From Gammaproteobacteria bacterium (GTDB lineage: Bacteria > Pseudomonadota > Gammaproteobacteria > GCF-002020875), in assembly GCA_013349825.1 (NCBI GenBank), contig DUYW01000019.1:1-32166 (forward strand): a DNA stretch of 32,166 nt, read 5' to 3'. The position numbers were made by a program, and so were the translations under genes. A model generated the notes under the pieces. That model was not told the DNA's origin, did no database searches, and was given only the letters and a program-made list of their open reading frames with translations. Of this stretch, positions 23,230-32,166 are shown in pieces; positions within the stretch are counted from its first letter, which is position 1; every line of letters starts with the position of its first letter.

Positions 23230-24962
23230 TGCAGCGCCAAGCCGTTACTGGGGATACTCCGTGGCGTAAGCGGGTTGTGATTGCTCTGCTTGCAGCAGGT
23301 GCAGCTGCTGTGGTCTGGCGAGCGATGATGCTGCACCTTTTTCCCGAAGAGATCAGTGCAAAATTGCCGTACAGGGTCAAACAGCATATTGGCAAGATGT
23401 TGATTCCGGCACGGCGCGGAGAGATTGTTGATCGTACGGGTGAGGTTTTGGCACTGAGTACACCGATGGTGACTGTTGGGTGTAATCCGCAAAAATTCCC
23501 GGACTCTGTAGAGAAGCGCGCAGCTCTCGCTAAATTGCTGGGTAAGACGGACCGCTGGTTGAAAAAAAAATTGGAGCGGTATGAGGATAAACGCTATATA
23601 CCGCTTAAAAAACAGGTAGAACCCGAGACCAAACAGAAGATCGCAGCATTAAAAATTAAGGGTGTTGAGTTTCGTCGTGGCAGTCGCCGCTTCTATCCGG
23701 AAGGGGAGGCAATGGCCTCAATGATCGGATTTACCAATCAGCAGGATGTGGGACAAGAGGGGGTAGAGCTGGCCTACGATAGTTGGCTTGATGGAAAACC
23801 GGAACAGGTACGTGTGGTGCGTGATGCGGTTGGTAAATCAATTGAGACGCTGAGTTTGATTGAGCGTGGAGAGGAGGGAAAACGTCTCCATTTGACACTC
23901 GACCGACGCCTGCAGTTTCTTGCCTATCGATCCTTGAACAGGGCACTGAAGGAGTTTGATGCGGAATCGGGCACCGTAGTGGTGCTGGACTCGGATCGTA
24001 GTGAGATATTGGCAATGGTCAGTCTTCCCTCCTTTAACCCGAATGATCTTGCACAGCGTAAAGGGGGAGCGTTACGCAACCGTGCAGTCACAGATCTGCT
24101 GGAGCCGGGCTCCACCATGAAACCCTTCACTGTGGCAGCAGCAATGGAAAACGGTATTGTGACTACCAGCACAACAATTGATACCTCTCCTGGAACGCTG
24201 CGAGTGGGGCGTAAGACCATTCGGGAGTTCAGAAATCACAACTATAAAGAGGTAAACATGGCCAGGCTGCTGCAGAAATCAAGCAATGTCGGTTCTGCAA
24301 TGGTTGCCCTGATGATGAAACCGCAACAGTTTTGGCGAGTACTCGATCTGGCGGGTATCGGAGAGGAGACTGGTAGTACCTTTCCAGGTGAGGGTACCGG
24401 CGTTTTGAGAGATTATGCCCGCTGGCGTAAAGTTGAACAGGCTACGCTCTCCTATGGTTATGGCATGAGTATGACGCCACTACAATTGGCAAGAGCCTAC
24501 ACAGCGATTGCAGAAGATGGCATGATTCGTCCGATCACCTTTTTACAGAGTGAAGAGGCGGAGAGAGACCAGGAATCACGTCGGGTGTTCTCGGCGAAGA
24601 CCGCAAAAGATGTACGCTTGATGATGGAGAAGGTGACACAGGAGGGGGGAACGGCCCGCCGTGCGCGGGTGAAAGAGTATCGTGTTGCAGGAAAAACAGG
24701 AACCGTCGACAAGCTGGTTGGTGGACGATATGCCGATGCAGATGGTAAGCCTTTTGGGCACACAGCCCTGTTTGCAGGGATGGCACCAGTGGAAGATCCT
24801 AGAGTCGTAGTGGTGGTGGTGGTGGATGGTCCAAAGGGGAAGTATTACACCGGCGGTGCAGTTGCGGCACCGGTATTCTCGGAGGTGATGGGTGGGGCTC
24901 TGCGTGTACTGGGGATCCCCCCTGAAGTGACAGACGACCTCAAGAGCGCCTCTCATGGGTAA
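23229..24962 (+). CDS. ftsI: septal peptidoglycan transpeptidase FtsI (PBP3)
   Basis: A 577-residue class B penicillin-binding protein that cross-links septal peptidoglycan together with FtsW. One membrane helix lies near residues 16-36; the pedestal domain begins RRGEIVDRTGEVLALSTP. The transpeptidase domain has the three active-site motifs: STMK (Ser about residue 295), SSN (about 350) and KTGT (about 488). The end of the protein has a Pro-rich, loosely structured tail. It starts on a TGATG overlap with ftsL and its end overlaps murE by 8 bases. Confidence 0.97.
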   Translation: MQRQAVTGDTPWRKRVVIALLAAGAAAVVWRAMMLHLFPEEISAKLPYRVKQHIGKMLIPARRGEIVDRTGEVLALSTPMVTVGCNPQKFPDSVEKRAALAKLLGKTDRWLKKKLERYEDKRYIPLKKQVEPETKQKIAALKIKGVEFRRGSRRFYPEGEAMASMIGFTNQQDVGQEGVELAYDSWLDGKPEQVRVVRDAVGKSIETLSLIERGEEGKRLHLTLDRRLQFLAYRSLNRALKEFDAESGTVVVLDSDRSEILAMVSLPSFNPNDLAQRKGGALRNRAVTDLLEPGSTMKPFTVAAAMENGIVTTSTTIDTSPGTLRVGRKTIREFRNHNYKEVNMARLLQKSSNVGSAMVALMMKPQQFWRVLDLAGIGEETGSTFPGEGTGVLRDYARWRKVEQATLSYGYGMSMTPLQLARAYTAIAEDGMIRPITFLQSEEAERDQESRRVFSAKTAKDVRLMMEKVTQEGGTARRARVKEYRVAGKTGTVDKLVGGRYADADGKPFGHTALFAGMAPVEDPRVVVVVVVDGPKGKYYTGGAVAAPVFSEVMGGALRVLGIPPEVTDDLKSASHG

Positions 24963-26463
24963 TAGAAAGTGGACATTGGGTGCCCTGCTGGAGGGAATTG
25001 TAACGGTCCCGCAACCGCTCGATAGACAGACAGTCGAGGGAATAACCACAGACAGTCGAACCGTAAAGGCGGGTACCCTTTTTGTGGCACTCGACGGTGG
25101 AACTGTGAATGGGGTGGACTATGCACAACAAGCCATTGATCAAGGTGCGATTGCGGTACTGTGGGAACAGGGGAGCTTGCAAAGTGATTGTGCAATCCAG
25201 CTCTCTTCGTTGAAGAGACAGCTAGGTGAAATTGCAAGTCGCTTCTATGGAGATCCCTCGCGTCAACTGCGGGTGGCGGCAGTTACCGGAACCGATGGAA
25301 AAAGTTCAGTGGCCCACTTTCTTTCAGCTGCAATGGAGAGGCTCGAAGGGGGGGCGGCACTGTTCGGAACACTCGGTAACAGAATGGTTGGTGGAGTAGA
25401 GTTTGATACAGAACTCAGCCATACCACACCTCCTGTAATTGAGCTGCATAAACTGCTTGCTGAAGTGGTCAAGCAATCGGGGAAAAGTGTTGCATTGGAG
25501 GCATCTTCACATGGTATTGAACAGCAGCGTCTCTCCGCAGTTTCGATTGATACCGCAATCTTGACCCAGATTGGGCGAGATCACCTTGATTACCATGGTT
25601 CACTTGAACACTACCGTGCAACTAAAAAAAAGCTTTTTTACCGCCCGGAACTACAGTCAATAGTGGTCAACCTAGATGACACGCTGGGTACAGAACTCTA
25701 TGTTGACCCACGCAGCGGAATAGAGGTGTTGGGTTATAGTCTGAGTGGTGATGAGCGGGCAGAGTTGATGGGCGAGGTGGTTGAACAGAACAGGGAAGGG
25801 CTGGTGCTCAATATCCGCTTTCGGGAAGAGCAGGGAGAGATTCACTCACCACTTTACGGACGTTTTAATGGTAGTAACCTGCTGGCAGTGGTTGCAACGC
25901 TGCTCAGTTGGGGTTATTCGCTGAATCATATTTGTCATCTGTTGGGACAGGTTCAGGCGGTGGATGGGCGAATGGAAACATTTCGTGATAGTTCAGGGTG
26001 CAAGCCACTATTGATGGTTGATTATGCCCATACTGCAGGGGCCTTGGAGTCTGCCCTGAGCGCTGTCAGAGAGCACTTGCAGAATGTGGAGCCGAGTAGC
26101 AGGTTATGGGTTCTGTTTGGTTGTGGAGGGGAGCGTGATCAAGGAAAGCGGGCTGCGATGGGACGTGTGGCAGAGCAGCTGGCAGATCAGGTGGTGCTCA
26201 CCAATGACAACCCTCGTCGGGAGTTGGCCGCCCAGATCCTTCAACAGATCCTTAAAGGGGTTAAAGAGCCCAAAGAGGTCACTGTGATTGAAGATCGCGA
26301 AGCCGCGATTCATCACTGTTACCAGCAGGCGGCAGCAGAGGATGTGATCCTGATTGCAGGTAAGGGGCATGAGCAGTTTCAATGGATCGGGGAAGAGAAG
26401 ATTGCCTTGAGTGATCGCATGATTGCACGATCATTGGTAATGGATGGTGATAGCCGTGGCTGA
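24955..26463 (+). CDS. murE: UDP-MurNAc-L-Ala-D-Glu:meso-DAP ligase MurE
   Basis: A 502-residue ATP-dependent ligase of the Mur family that adds the third residue of the stem peptide. Domain 1 has TTDSRTVKAGTLFVAL, the central domain the P-loop TGTDGKSSVAHFL, and the C-terminal domain the specificity motif DNPR (TNDNPRREL), which marks meso-diaminopimelate enzymes; the organism should therefore have DAP-type peptidoglycan, as Gram-negatives do. GTDGKSS replaces the more common GTNGKT(S/T) at the P-loop, a conservative change. It overlaps ftsI by 8 and murF by 20 bases. Confidence 0.97.
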   Translation: MGNRKWTLGALLEGIVTVPQPLDRQTVEGITTDSRTVKAGTLFVALDGGTVNGVDYAQQAIDQGAIAVLWEQGSLQSDCAIQLSSLKRQLGEIASRFYGDPSRQLRVAAVTGTDGKSSVAHFLSAAMERLEGGAALFGTLGNRMVGGVEFDTELSHTTPPVIELHKLLAEVVKQSGKSVALEASSHGIEQQRLSAVSIDTAILTQIGRDHLDYHGSLEHYRATKKKLFYRPELQSIVVNLDDTLGTELYVDPRSGIEVLGYSLSGDERAELMGEVVEQNREGLVLNIRFREEQGEIHSPLYGRFNGSNLLAVVATLLSWGYSLNHICHLLGQVQAVDGRMETFRDSSGCKPLLMVDYAHTAGALESALSAVREHLQNVEPSSRLWVLFGCGGERDQGKRAAMGRVAEQLADQVVLTNDNPRRELAAQILQQILKGVKEPKEVTVIEDREAAIHHCYQQAAAEDVILIAGKGHEQFQWIGEEKIALSDRMIARSLVMDGDSRG

Positions 26464-27832
26464 TCAACGCCCACTGAGTTGTCTCTCTGCCGTTGCAACA
26501 CTGTTGGGGGGGCGGCTCATCGGAGAAGATGCCAGCTTTTCAGCGGTCAGTACAGACAGCCGTTCCATTTCATCTGGTGCGCTGTTTGTCGCTTTGAGAG
26601 GTCCCAACTTTGAGGGTGAACAGTTTCTGCAACAGGTACATGCTGCAGGAGCGGTTGGGGCGATTGTTCAACAACAAAAACCGTTCGACATCCCCCAGAT
26701 TGTGGTTGGAGATACGTTACAGGCACTGGGGCAGTTGGCGGCTGGGTGGCGGGCACAGTTTGAGATACCGGTGGTTGCAATCACCGGAAGCAATGGAAAG
26801 ACCACTGTAAAAGAGATGGTGGCATCTATACTGCATTTGGCGGGGCAAGGGACTGTGACCCAGGGTAATTTCAATAATGAGATTGGGGTTCCATTGACAC
26901 TGTTGCGGTTGACCCCTCAAGATCGGTGGGCCGTGGTTGAGATGGGGGCCAGTGCAGTTGGGGATATTGAATACCTGTGTAAACTGGCCCAGCCGACCCA
27001 TGCCCTGGTCAATAATATAGGGGCAGCCCATCTGGGTGGATTTGGTTCAATGGAGCGAATCGCACAGGCAAAGGGAGAGATCTATACAGGGTTGAGGGGT
27101 AACGGCACTGCAGTGATCAACCAGAATCTCCCTCAGGCTTCACTTTGGATGAAGTTGGCAGAGGGAAAACGTATAGCGCGCTATGCAACCACTAGAGTCG
27201 CTAACTCAGAGTTACTTTCTGCAGATACAGCTAAAGCTCCGTTGCTGTTGTCTTATCAGGGAGATGAGGTCTCCGTACAGCTAAAACTATTGGGTGAACA
27301 CAATCGTACCAATGCAGTGGCAGCAGCGGCACTTGCGCTCGAGGTGGGGGCTTCGTTGATACAAGTCAAACAGGGGTTGGAGTCGCTGCAACCGGTTGCA
27401 GGTCGATTGCAACAGATGGCTGCCCGGTTGGGCAGCACGGTGATTGATGATAGTTACAATGCCAATCCGGACTCAATGAAAAGCGGGGTTCGCCTGCTCT
27501 CTGACTTTCCGGGAAAACGGGTATTGGTCTTGGGGGATATGGGGGAGTTAGGAGAGGCAGCAGCATCCCTGCATCAAGAGGTAGGACAGCTTGCCCAAAA
27601 GGTTGGGATCGACAAGCTTTTTGCCTTTGGGGAGTTTGGTGGTGACTTTGTTGCAGGATTTGGAGGAGGGGTGGCTCATGTAACTCTTGAAGCTCTTCTG
27701 GAACAGTTGGACCTTGAGTTAGGTCGCGATACCACCATTCTGGTCAAGGGTTCACGCTTTATGAGAATGGAACGTGTGGTCAACCATCTGTTGGATCAGG
27801 GTGACACTACGGCGTCCGTACAGAATCAATAG
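26444..27832 (+). CDS. murF: UDP-MurNAc-tripeptide:D-Ala-D-Ala ligase MurF
   Basis: A 462-residue Mur ligase that attaches D-Ala-D-Ala and completes the cytoplasmic precursor. N-terminal domain with [18 protein letters not shown]-loop [14 protein letters not shown] (about residue 112), [14 protein letters not shown], and C-terminal [11 protein letters not shown] and VLGDMGELG motifs. The frame opens at ATG 26444, inside murE; GTG 26456 (giving MADQRP) is an alternative. The stop is followed after 28 bases by mraY. Confidence 0.97.
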   Translation: MVIAVADQRPLSCLSAVATLLGGRLIGEDASFSAVSTDSRSISSGALFVALRGPNFEGEQFLQQVHAAGAVGAIVQQQKPFDIPQIVVGDTLQALGQLAAGWRAQFEIPVVAITGSNGKTTVKEMVASILHLAGQGTVTQGNFNNEIGVPLTLLRLTPQDRWAVVEMGASAVGDIEYLCKLAQPTHALVNNIGAAHLGGFGSMERIAQAKGEIYTGLRGNGTAVINQNLPQASLWMKLAEGKRIARYATTRVANSELLSADTAKAPLLLSYQGDEVSVQLKLLGEHNRTNAVAAAALALEVGASLIQVKQGLESLQPVAGRLQQMAARLGSTVIDDSYNANPDSMKSGVRLLSDFPGKRVLVLGDMGELGEAAASLHQEVGQLAQKVGIDKLFAFGEFGGDFVAGFGGGVAHVTLEALLEQLDLELGRDTTILVKGSRFMRMERVVNHLLDQGDTTASVQNQ

Positions 27833-27860
27833 CCATAAATTATCAGGAATCAGAAACATC

Positions 27861-28943
27861 ATGATGCTCTATCTCAGTGATTACCTAGTGGAAATTTCAC
27901 CCCATTTTTCGGTGTTTCGTTATTTGACGTTACGGGCGATATTGGGTGCGCTGACAGCACTCATCGTCTCCTTTATGATTGGACCGATGATGATCCGCAA
28001 GTTGACTCAGTATAAAGTGGGGCAGGCGATACGAGATGACGGTCCGGAGACTCATCTGAAGAAGGCGGGAACGCCAACCATGGGTGGAGCGCTGATACTG
28101 GTTGCAGTGGCTATTGCTACACTGTTGTGGGGAGATTTGAGTAACCACTACCTCTGGATTGTGTTGCTGGTCACCTTGGGGTTTGGAATGGTGGGCTGGA
28201 TTGACGATTACCGAAAAGTGGTCCACCAGAATCCCAAAGGACTCTCTGCAAAGGCCAAGTTTCTGGGACAATCTCTGGTTGCAGCAGTTGCAGTGAGTTG
28301 GATCTATTACTCTGCGACCCTACCGGCAGAGACGGCACTGTTGGTTCCCTTCTTTAAAGAGGTAACGATTGATCTGGGGATACTCTATCTGCCGTTGGCA
28401 TTCCTGGTGGTGGTGGGTTCAAGTAATGCGGTGAACCTGACCGATGGACTGGATGGTCTTGCGATCATGCCAACGGTATTGGTAGGAGGGGCGCTAGGGG
28501 TCTTTGCTTATCTCAGTGGCCATGTGGAGTTTGCCCGCTACCTGGCAATTCCCTCTCTACCGGAGGCCGGAGAGTTGGCGGTATTCTGTGGTGCACTGGT
28601 CGGTGCAGGACTTGGTTTTCTCTGGTTTAATGCCTATCCGGCAATGGTCTTTATGGGGGATGTTGGCGCATTGGCTCTCGGGGCTGCTCTGGGGATTGTT
28701 GCGGTACTGGTACGTCAAGAGTTGGTGTTGGTCATCATGGGGGGGATCTTTGTACTGGAAACCGTCTCGGTGATGATTCAGGTACTGTCGTTTAAACTGA
28801 CGGGTAAACGGGTTTTTCGTATGGCCCCGATACACCACCACTTTGAGCTGAAAGGGTGGCCTGAGCCAAGGGTCATTGTCCGCTTCTGGATTATTACCTT
28901 TATTCTGGTGCTGGTAGGGTTGGCAACCCTGAAAATACGGTAG
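27861..28943 (+). CDS. mraY: phospho-MurNAc-pentapeptide translocase MraY
   Basis: A 360-residue polytopic membrane enzyme, exactly the E. coli length, that transfers phospho-MurNAc-pentapeptide to undecaprenyl phosphate to make lipid I. I start at ATG 27861 (AGGAA about 11 bases upstream), giving MMLYLSDYL as in homologues; a longer frame from 27774 runs back into murF and is not real. Key motifs: [22 protein letters not shown] (Asp pair), [20 protein letters not shown] and the His-rich [13 protein letters not shown]. Its stop codon touches the left arm of a palindromic element that separates it from murD. Confidence 0.97.
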   Translation: MMLYLSDYLVEISPHFSVFRYLTLRAILGALTALIVSFMIGPMMIRKLTQYKVGQAIRDDGPETHLKKAGTPTMGGALILVAVAIATLLWGDLSNHYLWIVLLVTLGFGMVGWIDDYRKVVHQNPKGLSAKAKFLGQSLVAAVAVSWIYYSATLPAETALLVPFFKEVTIDLGILYLPLAFLVVVGSSNAVNLTDGLDGLAIMPTVLVGGALGVFAYLSGHVEFARYLAIPSLPEAGELAVFCGALVGAGLGFLWFNAYPAMVFMGDVGALALGAALGIVAVLVRQELVLVIMGGIFVLETVSVMIQVLSFKLTGKRVFRMAPIHHHFELKGWPEPRVIVRFWIITFILVLVGLATLKIR

Positions 28944-29009
28944 AGCACCTCTGAAAATGCACTTTTTCAGCGATTGCTGCCACAGAAAAATTACTATTTT
29001 TAGAGGCTC
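28943..29009. repeat. short palindromic element between mraY and murD
   Basis: The left arm GAGCACCTCTGAAAAT (28943-28958) matches the reverse complement of the right arm ATTTTTAGAGGCTC (28996-29009), apart from one extra A, one mismatch and one length difference. Inside, CTGAAAA and TTTTCAG near 28951-28970 form a second nested hairpin. About 67 bases in all, like a tiny MITE or intergenic repeat. It fills the only sizable gap from mraZ to ftsW and supplies AGAGG as the murD ribosome site. Confidence 0.5.
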
Positions 29010-29015
29010 CCGGTA

Positions 29016-30419
29016 GTGAGTACAGTGTCGGCTATTGGCAATAACAGACCACAGAGACTGGTGTTGGGGCTGGGTAAGAGTGGTCAGTCGGTTGTGCGCT
29101 ATTTTTCAGAACACAATATTCCTTGTGTTGTTGCCGATACGCGTGCTCACCCGCCGGGGTTGGAGCAGATCCGGCGTGAGTTCCCCCAACTGGAAATTGT
29201 TCTGGGTCCTTTAGAGCAGACACTGCTCTGCTCGGTAGCACAAATTGTATTGAGTCCGGGAATCTCTATCGATCATCCACTGTTGCAGCAGGCGCTTGAG
29301 GCGGGTGTTGAAGTGGTTGGTGATGTGGAGCTGTTTGCGCGGCAGGCGAAGGCGCCAGTAGTTGCAATTACCGGCTCCAATGGCAAGAGTACCGTAACCA
29401 CACTGGTTGGAGAGATGGCGAACTCAGCGGGGTTGAAGGTCCGTGTCGGGGGGAATCTGGGAACCCCTGCACTGGAATTGCTAAAGCATGAAGAGCCCGA
29501 CCTCTATGTGCTTGAACTCTCCAGCTTTCAACTGGAGTCGATTCAGACGCTGGAGCCAGTAGCGGCAGTGGTACTCAATATCTCGGCCGACCATCTGGAC
29601 CGCTATCGTAGCCTGCAACACTATGCGCAAGTGAAAGGGCAAGTTTATCTGCGCGCAGTGCATTGGGTCTATCCAGCAGAGGATGAGGCTGTTGTCGCAC
29701 TAATGGAGTCCTTGGCAATTACACCACAGCCACAACAGTTGTCCCCTTATTACTCCACTACACCAGTTAAACCTGGGTGGTTTGGGCTCTGTAAAGATCT
29801 GTCTGGTGCAGTGTGGATCTGTCAGGGAGAGCAGCCCTTAATTGCTGTCTCAGAGCTACAGATTTTTGGGACACATAATGTAACCAATGTTGTCGCTGCA
29901 ATGACCCTGGCAGAGGCTGCCGGGGTACCTCTTGCTGCAATGGTGGCGGCGCTACAACAATTTTCAGGGTTGCCTCACAGAACGGAGTGGGTGGCAGAGA
30001 GCCGGGGTGTGCGGTGGATCAATGACTCCAAGGGAACCAATGTGGGGGCCACCGAAGCAGCAATCAAAGGACTTGGCCGTCCAGACCATTTAAACAAGCT
30101 GGTATTGATTGCCGGTGGTCAGGGAAAAGAGGCCGATTTCTCCCCCCTGAAAGTGCTTGTTAAAGATTATGTACGTAGTGTTATTTTGATGGGTGAAGAT
30201 GCCAAATTGATTGAGTCAGCACTGGGGGGAGTCACCCCGGTCTATCATGTAGCAACGATGGAAGAGGCTGTGGTTACAGCAAACAGGATTGCCGAACCGG
30301 GTGATACCATATTGCTCTCCCCGGCATGCGCCAGTTTTGATCAATTCTCCGGCTTTGAGGCGCGAGGCGATGCCTATAAGCAGGCAGTACAGAAACGGCT
30401 ACAAAAGGTGGTGAGATGA
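29016..30419 (+). CDS. murD: UDP-MurNAc-L-Ala:D-Glu ligase MurD
   Basis: A 467-residue Mur ligase that adds D-glutamate as the second residue of the stem peptide. The N-terminal nucleotide-binding fold has VLGLGKSGQSVVRYF and LSPGIS, the P-loop is ITGSNGKSTVTTLVG (about residue 121), and RTEWV, INDSKGTN and LLSPACASFDQF are diagnostic of MurD. The start is GTG 29016 with AGAGG 9 bases upstream; that ribosome site lies within the right arm of the palindromic element. The stop overlaps ftsW by ATGA. Confidence 0.97.
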   Translation: MSTVSAIGNNRPQRLVLGLGKSGQSVVRYFSEHNIPCVVADTRAHPPGLEQIRREFPQLEIVLGPLEQTLLCSVAQIVLSPGISIDHPLLQQALEAGVEVVGDVELFARQAKAPVVAITGSNGKSTVTTLVGEMANSAGLKVRVGGNLGTPALELLKHEEPDLYVLELSSFQLESIQTLEPVAAVVLNISADHLDRYRSLQHYAQVKGQVYLRAVHWVYPAEDEAVVALMESLAITPQPQQLSPYYSTTPVKPGWFGLCKDLSGAVWICQGEQPLIAVSELQIFGTHNVTNVVAAMTLAEAAGVPLAAMVAALQQFSGLPHRTEWVAESRGVRWINDSKGTNVGATEAAIKGLGRPDHLNKLVLIAGGQGKEADFSPLKVLVKDYVRSVILMGEDAKLIESALGGVTPVYHVATMEEAVVTANRIAEPGDTILLSPACASFDQFSGFEARGDAYKQAVQKRLQKVVR

Positions 30420-31630
30420 AGTTTCTACAAGAGTGGTTTGTATGGGCAAAGAGTGGCGAGGCTAAAAAGCGGCAGACAGCCGGTGGGCGCAGTATCAGCC
30501 GCTCTGTCTATCAATCAGCGTTACTTCCTGTGGTGATGACGCTGCTACTGTTTGGACTGGTGATGGTTGCCTCGGCATCCATGCCGATTGCAGAGAGGTT
30601 GTATCACGACCCGTTTCACTATCTGACCCGACAACTCATCTTTGCGACCCTGGGTTTTCTGCTGGGGCTGATAGTGTTGCAGATCCCGTTACACCTGTGG
30701 GAGAAGATGTCACCGGCGCTACTGCTGGGCAGTGCCGTGCTGCTGGTATTGGTATTATTGGTCGGGGTTAAGGTCAATGGTGCTTCACGCTGGATTCCGA
30801 TTGGACCGTTCCGTCTTCAGCCCTCTGAATTTACCAAACTGGCAGCTTATCTCTATCTGGCCAGTTATCTGGTGCGTCATCGCGATAAGGTCTCAACTGA
30901 CTTAGCGGCAGTCCTCAGACCCATTGCACTGCTTGCCGGAGTGAGTGTACTGATTCTTGTGGAGCCTGATCTGGGTGCCGCCTTTGTAATGATGACCGTG
31001 GTGATTGGAATGATGTGGCTGGGAGGGGTGAAACCATCTCAGTTTGCACTGTTTATCCTGTTGGGCGTTCTATTCGTCTCTATTGCCATCATGATGGAAC
31101 CATTTCGTATGGCGCGTATGGCCTCGTTTCTGGGTGATGACCCCTTTTTGGTCGACCCCAAGGGGAAGAATTATCAGATAACACAGGCGCTGATTGCCTA
31201 TGGTCGGGGTGGATGGCAGGGGCTAGGGTTGGGAGAGGGGCTGCAGAAATTGTTCTATCTTCCGGAAGCGCATACTGATTTTATTCTGGCGGTGATTGCC
31301 GAGGAACTCGGACTGTTTGGTACGCTCTCGGTGGTACTACTGTTCTCTCTGGTGGTGTGGAAAGCCTTCCAAATTGCAGCAAGGGCCAGTGAAGGGCATC
31401 AACCTTTCGCCTCCTATCTGGCGTACGGAATCGGGATCTGGATTGGATTACAGGCGCTGATCAATCTATTGGTGAATGTCAATTTGGCTCCGACCAAAGG
31501 GCTGACACTGCCACTGGTCAGTTATGGAGGCAGCAGTTTGATTGTGATGATGATTGCCATTGCGTTACTGATGCGGATTGAATTTGAAGTGGGACCCATC
31601 GTAGAGCGCAAAAGAAGGGGCAACCGATGA
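30416..31630 (+). CDS. ftsW: septal peptidoglycan polymerase FtsW
   Basis: A 404-residue SEDS-family glycosyltransferase that polymerises lipid II at the septum with FtsI. About ten membrane helices are visible. Family motifs are VNGASRWIPIGPFRLQPSE, ILVEPDLGAAFVMM (with the catalytic-type Asp near residue 184), FYLPEAHTDFILAVIAEELG and PLVSYGGSSLIVMM. The basic cytoplasmic N-terminus (KSGEAKKRQTAGGRSISR) and charged end are usual. It starts on the last bases of murD. Confidence 0.97.
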   Translation: MKFLQEWFVWAKSGEAKKRQTAGGRSISRSVYQSALLPVVMTLLLFGLVMVASASMPIAERLYHDPFHYLTRQLIFATLGFLLGLIVLQIPLHLWEKMSPALLLGSAVLLVLVLLVGVKVNGASRWIPIGPFRLQPSEFTKLAAYLYLASYLVRHRDKVSTDLAAVLRPIALLAGVSVLILVEPDLGAAFVMMTVVIGMMWLGGVKPSQFALFILLGVLFVSIAIMMEPFRMARMASFLGDDPFLVDPKGKNYQITQALIAYGRGGWQGLGLGEGLQKLFYLPEAHTDFILAVIAEELGLFGTLSVVLLFSLVVWKAFQIAARASEGHQPFASYLAYGIGIWIGLQALINLLVNVNLAPTKGLTLPLVSYGGSSLIVMMIAIALLMRIEFEVGPIVERKRRGNR

Positions 31631-31697
31631 GAGATAGAATAAGCTGTCTATGGCTTTTATCGGCAAGCCTATGCTCCAATCCGGCAGAGGCAGGGTT

Positions 31698-32166
31698 GTG
31701 AAAAAGCTGATGGTAATGGCCGGGGGTACCGGAGGGCATATCTATCCTGCTATGGCAGTAGCCCGGATGTGGCAAGATGAGGGGGGCGAGGTTGTCTGGC
31801 TCGGGACACCGGAAGGGATGGAGTCAACGCTGGTGCCGCAAGCAGGGTTTAAACTAGAGACAGTTCCGGTTCAGGGAATACGTGGTAAAGGGGTTAAGGC
31901 GTTGGTCGTTGCACCATTGCGACTGCTCAAGGCGATCTGGTTGGCCTATCGAATAATTTCACGTCAGCAGCCGGATGTTGTGTTGGGGATGGGAGGCTTT
32001 GTGGCGGGGCCGGGAGGGGTAGCGTCATGGCTCATGCGAAAACCACTGGTGATTCATGAGCAGAATGCCATTGCCGGATTAACCAACCGTTGGTTGTCAC
32101 GACTGGCTACGGCGGCATTGGAGGCCTTCCCATCAACTTTTCCAGCCACTGTGGCAGCCCGTACCG
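31698..32166 (+). CDS. murG: lipid II synthase MurG, 3'-truncated by window edge
   Basis: The N-terminal 156 residues of the membrane-associated glycosyltransferase that adds GlcNAc to lipid I to make lipid II. The start of the N-terminal GT-B domain is typical: MAGGTGGHIYPAMAVA (first G-loop), WLGTPEGMESTLVP, VQGIRGKG, DVVLGMGGFVAGPGG (second G-loop) and VIHEQNAIAGLTNRWL. I favour the GTG at 31698, with AGAGG 7 bases upstream; in-frame ATGs at 31650 and 31671 would add an uncharacteristic leader. The gene runs off the window; 67 bases separate it from ftsW. Confidence 0.95.
   Translation, partial: MKKLMVMAGGTGGHIYPAMAVARMWQDEGGEVVWLGTPEGMESTLVPQAGFKLETVPVQGIRGKGVKALVVAPLRLLKAIWLAYRIISRQQPDVVLGMGGFVAGPGGVASWLMRKPLVIHEQNAIAGLTNRWLSRLATAALEAFPSTFPATVAART

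Noticed and set aside
27774-27860. Longer mraY frame starting inside murF
   Set aside because: The extra 29 residues have no counterpart in MraY; starting at 27861 gives exactly 360 residues with the normal N-terminus.

Overview
The window looks like a chromosomal segment of a flagellated, respiring gammaproteobacterium. The evidence is the block petABC-sspA-sspB, then dolP, yraN, rsmI and rnpB, then the dcw (division and cell wall) cluster mraZ-rsmH-ftsL-ftsI-murE-murF-mraY-murD-ftsW-murG, which is the order I know from Pseudomonas-like genomes. The FtsZ tail (LDIPAFLRSQAN), SspA/SspB and a DAP-type MurE (DNPR motif) agree with this. I cannot name a genus.

Region 1 (1-7150, + strand) is the accessory, surface-related part. 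It begins inside a flagellin gene, followed at once by an FlgM-like anti-sigma-28 gene. After a hairpin and a sigma-54-like promoter come six closely packed genes: a Cys-rich lipoprotein, two FlgO-family paralogues (one exported, one lipoprotein), a small YadA-type trimeric autotransporter split by a one-base frameshift, a small unknown protein, and a TolC-family protein with an unusual tail of about 230 residues. This set is the best candidate for an undescribed system: envelope lipoproteins of the flagellar type, a trimeric adhesin and an outer-membrane channel in one apparent operon.

Region 2 (7183-12151) holds a convergent LapB-type type I secretion ABC transporter with a degenerate peptidase domain. 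A SPOR-domain membrane protein and a class II amidotransferase resembling the N-acetylglutaminylglutamine amide (osmolyte) enzyme follow on the + strand. No membrane fusion protein or large RTX substrate is present.

Region 3 (12296-19873) is housekeeping: the cytochrome bc1 operon petABC ending at a strong terminator, sspA-sspB, a GlcD-like FAD oxidase and the lipoprotein DolP on the minus strand, yraN and rsmI back to back with almost no space between them, and RNase P RNA.

Region 4 (19874-32166) is the dcw cluster, with an important twist. ftsZ, normally the last gene of the cluster, stands first, just upstream of mraZ. A sigma-70-like promoter overlapping three TGGGN-type MraZ boxes at an exact 10-base period sits in front of ftsZ rather than directly in front of mraZ. 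A small hairpin covers the mraZ start codon. From mraZ to ftsW the genes overlap or nearly touch, except for a short palindromic element between mraY and murD. The window ends inside murG.
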